Part shown: positions 60,493 to 64,000 of the stretch, in pieces | How the letters are laid out: each line of letters starts with the position of its first letter | How positions within the stretch are numbered: position 1 is the stretch's first letter | Assembly: GCA_963204915.1 (NCBI GenBank) | Contig: CAUJHS010000050.1 | Span: forward strand, 1 to 64,000 | Reading direction: 5' to 3' | Source: Planctomycetota bacterium | GTDB lineage: Bacteria > Planctomycetota > Planctomycetia > Pirellulales > Pirellulaceae | Length of the DNA: 64,000 bases | Program-made: the position numbers and the translations under genes | The notes under the pieces: model-generated | Database searches by the model: none | What the model was told of the DNA's origin: nothing | The model's input: the letters and a program-made list of their open reading frames with translations, nothing else

Positions 60493-61506
60493 TCAATAGT
60501 CGCAAACGCGGCTGTGCATTCGCAGCCGCTGGGAAGGCGAAATTCCGTCGCGTAGCTTGGCATTGCCGGTTTGCGGAACGTGGCATGTAGAGCAGATCGC
60601 GGCGTCGTTTAGGTCTTGGTGCTTGGCGGTGCTTTGGCCGTGTACGTCGTGGCAGTTTAAGCAGGTTGTCTCCGAATGGCCCAGCACGGCCACATCCCGC
60701 GCATTGAGATAGATGTGCTGGTCGATGGCCGGCGCGGCGGCAAACGCCGCGTCGGAGAAATCGACTTCGAAGTCGCGAAAGAGGTTGTCTCCGGCGACGA
60801 ACGTATTTGGATAGGGCTTCCGCGTGCTTTTCGATTTGCCGCCGCGCAGGTGGCACTGGCCGCAAATCGAGATCACCTTCCGAGCCTCGGTGGTCTTTGA
60901 AGAAAGCAGCACGCGGCTGACGTCCTTGGTGTGCTCCAGCGGCACATCGCCGTGGCAGGTGAAACAGTCGAGTGAGATGGCTGCAAAAGCCTGCGATTTG
61001 TTTTCGACGGCGGTCGCGTGGCAACCAGCGCAGCGGTCGGCGAACGCGCTGGTTTGCCAGGCGGGTGAATCGTCATTCTTGAGCTGACCTTCGCGGCGGG
61101 AGAACGCCGCCGAGAGCAGGTCCAATTTGCCGTACTCCTTCGACTTTTTGAGAAACCGGGTCACGCGCTCGGCCCCCAGCATGAACTGCGTCTCGTCTGC
61201 GAAGGAGTCTCCGCCTGGCAGTTCGCGCAGCGCGGCGAGCGAAACATCATCCGGCGCCGCCTGACGGATGGTCAGTTGGTGTCGGTTCTGGCCCCAGGCA
61301 GGACCGACGTCGCGATGACAGAACAAGCATTCGTCCCCTGTCACATATGGCGGAAAGGGTTGGCCCACGTGATCGGCGCCCCAGGCGGCGGGGTCTGGGC
61401 GTGCCGGCCGCGCTTTCTCTTGGCCCATCGTCGCTACGGCGACCGCCCCCATCGCGGCAAGGACCAGCAACGCTGCGCGGGCCAGAACGTGAGCAATTCG
61501 ATTCAT
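60493..61506 (-). CDS. Hexaheme c-type cytochrome
   Basis: 337 residues with a signal peptide or anchor at about 8-26 ([19 protein letters not shown]). Six CxxCH haem sites: CLFCH (60), CAGCH (159), CFTCH (181), CGQCH (215), CLNCH (282) and CSTCH (305), arranged like the cytochrome c554/NrfB-type multihaem proteins. It would carry electrons in the periplasm. No oxidoreductase partner is encoded next to it here. The nearest genes are a small unknown protein (downstream) and a Tat amidohydrolase unit (upstream, 100 bases). Confidence 0.9.
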   Translation of the reverse strand: MNRIAHVLARAALLVLAAMGAVAVATMGQEKARPARPDPAAWGADHVGQPFPPYVTGDECLFCHRDVGPAWGQNRHQLTIRQAAPDDVSLAALRELPGGDSFADETQFMLGAERVTRFLKKSKEYGKLDLLSAAFSRREGQLKNDDSPAWQTSAFADRCAGCHATAVENKSQAFAAISLDCFTCHGDVPLEHTKDVSRVLLSSKTTEARKVISICGQCHLRGGKSKSTRKPYPNTFVAGDNLFRDFEVDFSDAAFAAAPAIDQHIYLNARDVAVLGHSETTCLNCHDVHGQSTAKHQDLNDAAICSTCHVPQTGNAKLRDGISPSQRLRMHSRVCDY

Positions 61507-61606
61507 CGGGAAACGGACCAGTTAAGTTGTGCGATCCGGAATGAGACGGATTCCAAGATACCCGCGCTAGCGGCCGCATCACCCTGAGCGGGTTATTATG
61601 GCAAGA

Positions 61607-62089
61607 CTACTCGTGCTTACATCTTTCGAGAAAATCGTCAATTGGCTGATAACCGAAGATTGCCGCGATCGTGCGCACATCCACTTCCGCAACGTCGCAA
61701 GACCAAAGTCGCTCAAGCTCGTATTCAAGATAATCTTGGAATGATCCTGCAATTACGCGATATTGGTGCGACCGCCACTCGATGGAATGTTCAATGAAGA
61801 TGTTTTCAGGCGGAGGCGCATAGCAGATGAAAAAATCGGAGTTCGATTCGCGCCGCGGAACAAGTGATTGCGAAAATGGGAAATCGTCTGGATTTTTGGC
61901 CAACAGTCGATAAAACTCACGGGGGCGCTCAAAGTAAAGAGCGAGATCGGCGCCATATTTGTTGTGTTGCCCAAGAACGATCTCTGCAAACACCTCGGGG
62001 AAGCCCAGCTCCCGCAGGCGTTTGGCCGTCTCCGTAGGCGAGACACGCTGGTTCATTTGCGCTAACTCAGGTGGGCCCAACTCACGCAT
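61607..62089 (-). CDS. Unknown 160-residue protein coupled to the amidohydrolase
   Basis: 160 residues, acidic and soluble, with no signal peptide. Segments: [60 protein letters not shown]. The C-terminal pattern recalls SMI1/KNR4 (SUKH) folds, but the match is weak and I do not assign it. Its ATG overlaps the amidohydrolase stop by eight bases (ATGCGTGA), so the two are translationally coupled. Base composition is somewhat less GC-rich than the neighbours. Confidence 0.7.
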   Translation of the reverse strand: MRELGPPELAQMNQRVSPTETAKRLRELGFPEVFAEIVLGQHNKYGADLALYFERPREFYRLLAKNPDDFPFSQSLVPRRESNSDFFICYAPPPENIFIEHSIEWRSHQYRVIAGSFQDYLEYELERLWSCDVAEVDVRTIAAIFGYQPIDDFLERCKHE

Positions 62090-63590
62090 CGGCTCGGACC
62101 CACCCCTGGGCGGCGTTGTCGCGCTGACCGCCGCGGTTCAGGTAGGCGGTCTTGAGCCGGGTCAGCGCGTCGGACGGCAGGGCTTTCAATTCCTTCGTCA
62201 CGTCAATTCCGTAAATCTTCGCCGCGTTCAGACCGAAGACCTTTGCCTTGTCCTCCTTGGTCAGCTTCTCGTAGCCGAATTGCTCGCACAGCTCGTCGCT
62301 GATTTGGAATCGCTTCATGGCGTCGATCACCCACTGCGGCGAGCCCCACCACAGACAATCGGTTCCCCAAATGACGTGATCGGCGCCGTAGTGCTTCACG
62401 TTCTTGCCGATCAAGTGCTGGCACATCTGCGGGTGAGCGATCGCCAACATGCCGAACGAGGAGCCGATCTCGGGATAGACGTTGCTCATCTGGGGATTGC
62501 GCTCTTTGATCTTCATTAATTCCGCGTGCCAGGCGAAGTCGCCCGTGGTCGGATCGAAGAAGCCATCGGCCTGGAACTGCGGCTCGCCCGGTCCGTGTTT
62601 GAGGGCCGAGTGGTAGACGATGAAGGTCAAATCGGGATGGTCCTGGGCGGCCTTCTCGATATCGCCAGGATGGGCGAAATGCCCCAACGTGCGCGACTGC
62701 GACGCGAATCCCTTATGAACGCTGAAGGTCTTCAGGCCCAGCTCTTTCGACTTTTCATAAAACGGGTACGTTATCTTCTCGTCGTCCAGGCGGAAACCGT
62801 CGCCCGACCGGCCCGGATCGGTGTGGCAGTACCACTTCCAACTGTCGATGCCGTACTTGGTGAATTCCCGCTCCATCTGCTCGAAGAGTTGCGGGAAGTC
62901 GGGGGCGTTGGCGCCCGTGTCCCAATAATGGTTGGGCGCACAGTTTCCCTGACACAAGGCTCGTGTTCCTCCCGCCAGTTCGTTCAGCTCTTTCTTTCGC
63001 TGCGACATCAGCCAGCTGGGCAAAATACCGCCGCGACGGTCGCGCCCCTCCAGCACCTTGCCCGCCAGATCTTTGTTGATCTCGCGCCCGGGCACGCCGG
63101 AGATCACCGCCAGGCTGGTCTCGCTGTCGAAGAAAATCTCTTTGACGTAATTGGCGAAGCTGTATGCATCGGGGTTGTCCTTCAGGTCGAATCCCATATT
63201 GCGGACGAACTCGGCGCTGCGGAACCCGATCGCCACGCCGTCGGTAAAGTGCGTCTGCACGTCGAAGATGAAGTATTCCCCCTTGGGAAACTTTTCCTTG
63301 GTCGCTTCCGGCTCGAGCGTCTCGGCGGCGTCCACGTCCCAGTTCGGTCCGTAGACCAGGTTGGACGCCAGGAAGGCGGTGGCCAGGCCCATCGACGTCC
63401 GCATGAAGTCGCGCCGCGCCATGCCGAGCTTTTTGGCTTTCTCGTCGGCAAGCTCACCGATGAGTTGCTCCCACTGCCGCTGCTGCGGGCTTTGCGGGCG
63501 CGGCAGAAACTCCTCATTCGAGACCGCCTGCGTGGGGACCGGCGAATCGACGCCGCTTTGACGATCGCGTTGCCATTTGGGGATCCACAT
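62082..63590 (-). CDS. Amidohydrolase-2 family protein with Tat-like signal
   Basis: 502 residues from the ATG at 63588-63590. AGGAGG (63597-63602) stands 6 bases before it, which rules out the much longer open frame. A twin-arginine motif [11 protein letters not shown] (Arg59-Arg60) and hydrophobic stretch [13 protein letters not shown] follow an unusually long, charged N-region of 58 residues. The TIM-barrel amidohydrolase part has [45 protein letters not shown] and [18 protein letters not shown]. The first metal motif reads Q-T-H in place of H-x-H. Substrate unknown. Confidence 0.82.
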   Translation of the reverse strand: MWIPKWQRDRQSGVDSPVPTQAVSNEEFLPRPQSPQQRQWEQLIGELADEKAKKLGMARRDFMRTSMGLATAFLASNLVYGPNWDVDAAETLEPEATKEKFPKGEYFIFDVQTHFTDGVAIGFRSAEFVRNMGFDLKDNPDAYSFANYVKEIFFDSETSLAVISGVPGREINKDLAGKVLEGRDRRGGILPSWLMSQRKKELNELAGGTRALCQGNCAPNHYWDTGANAPDFPQLFEQMEREFTKYGIDSWKWYCHTDPGRSGDGFRLDDEKITYPFYEKSKELGLKTFSVHKGFASQSRTLGHFAHPGDIEKAAQDHPDLTFIVYHSALKHGPGEPQFQADGFFDPTTGDFAWHAELMKIKERNPQMSNVYPEIGSSFGMLAIAHPQMCQHLIGKNVKHYGADHVIWGTDCLWWGSPQWVIDAMKRFQISDELCEQFGYEKLTKEDKAKVFGLNAAKIYGIDVTKELKALPSDALTRLKTAYLNRGGQRDNAAQGWVRADA

Positions 63591-63690
63591 CGCAAGCCTC
63601 CTGACGGGAAGAAGTCGTGAACTTCGGCAGTGTAGTCTACTGCGGAAACGGATTGGACGGCAGCAGCTCTCCGTCTTATCGACGCGTGCT

Positions 63691-64000
63691 TTACGGCGGC
63701 CAGATCGGTTCCAGATGCAGCGCGACCAGTTCCAGGTTCTCGCGAACATCATGATTCGCGACCGCTGCGACTTCGCGGCGGAGGTCGGCCGCCAGGGGGC
63801 GCCAAAGTCCTTGCTGAATTCCAACGGCAAGCGGGGGTGGGTTGGTGGGGTCGGAGGGGAACTCACGGCACTCGATCGCCTCTTCCGTTAGGATCCAATT
63901 TGCGACTTTCTCCAGTGTTTGGTCCGGAATCTTTCTTTCGTGCAACCGCAAGGCTGCGATCAGTAGGCCGACCGCGTAAAGCGTGCGGTCGAGCAAAACC
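63691..64000 (-). CDS. C-terminal part of an unknown protein, cut by window edge
   Basis: The frame is open to the window end and stops at 63691, giving about 103 residues: [40 protein letters not shown] and [16 protein letters not shown] at the C-terminus. No family recognised. It lies 100 bases upstream of the amidohydrolase gene in the same direction. Confidence 0.55.
   Translation of the reverse strand, partial: VLLDRTLYAVGLLIAALRLHERKIPDQTLEKVANWILTEEAIECREFPSDPTNPPPLAVGIQQGLWRPLAADLRREVAAVANHDVRENLELVALHLEPIWPP

Noticed and set aside
62526-63620. 364-codon plus-strand open frame opposite the amidohydrolase
   Set aside because: The minus strand encodes a clear amidohydrolase with a strong ribosome site; the plus frame shows no motif.
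1-64000. CRISPR array, tRNA or rRNA genes
   Set aside because: I saw no regularly spaced direct repeats and no cloverleaf or rRNA-like stretch on reading through the window; a dedicated scan was not possible.

Overview
The window looks like chromosome of a planctomycete, most likely of the Pirellulales type. The evidence is an ECF sigma factor followed by a giant Ser/Thr kinase-TPR protein, an exosortase/PEP-CTERM locus, a decayed copper-monooxygenase-like fragment of a kind common in planctomycetes, a hexaheme cytochrome and a Tat-type amidohydrolase. I assigned taxonomy from gene style only; there is no rRNA or tRNA gene here.

Layout. (1) 1-1.4 kb: two insertion sequences, an IS256-type transposase cut by the window edge and an IS3-family element, abut each other. 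(2) 1.9-50.6 kb: one continuous plus-strand exopolysaccharide/exosortase locus of about 38 genes. It opens with a candidate promoter and the core set: exosortase, Wzz-tyrosine kinase, a 1445-residue TPR membrane protein, EpsI, priming sugar transferase, polysaccharide deacetylase, an exosortase-type glycosyltransferase and an O-ligase-like membrane protein. A Wzm/Wzt ABC exporter follows, then a long series of glycosyltransferases (GT2, GT4, GT8-like, GT39), methyltransferases, sulfotransferases, acetyltransferases, a Gfo/Idh/MocA-epimerase fusion, two asparagine-synthase-like proteins, a UbiA-type prenyltransferase, GalE, a HAD protein and a FemAB-like protein. (3) 50.6-54.3 kb: a scar zone with an IS66 remnant, a PEP-CTERM protein on the minus strand (a plausible exosortase substrate), a dead IS110 transposase and a fragment of a large secreted protein. 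(4) 54.4-60.0 kb: ECF sigma factor plus Ser/Thr kinase-TPR protein. (5) 60.2-64 kb, minus strand: a small unknown protein, hexaheme cytochrome c, a small protein translationally coupled to a Tat amidohydrolase, and a truncated gene.

How it fits together. The priming transferase would load the first sugar on a lipid carrier; the glycosyltransferases extend it; methyl, acetyl, sulfate and amide modifications decorate it; Wzm/Wzt would move it across the inner membrane, with the Wzz-kinase and TPR protein controlling length or assembly. The exosortase would process PEP-CTERM proteins such as the one at 51 kb, possibly with glycan attached by the O-ligase-like protein. I found neither a Wza-type outer-membrane export protein nor a Wzx flippase in the window.

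The locus is a mosaic. By eye, the part from about 14 to 36.7 kb is less GC-rich than the core and the 36.7-50.6 kb part. It contains an intact IS630 element inserted in a stop codon, a dead IS630 copy, a broken GT2 and a sulfotransferase with an in-frame amber codon, which suggests recent turnover of the sugar-specific genes.
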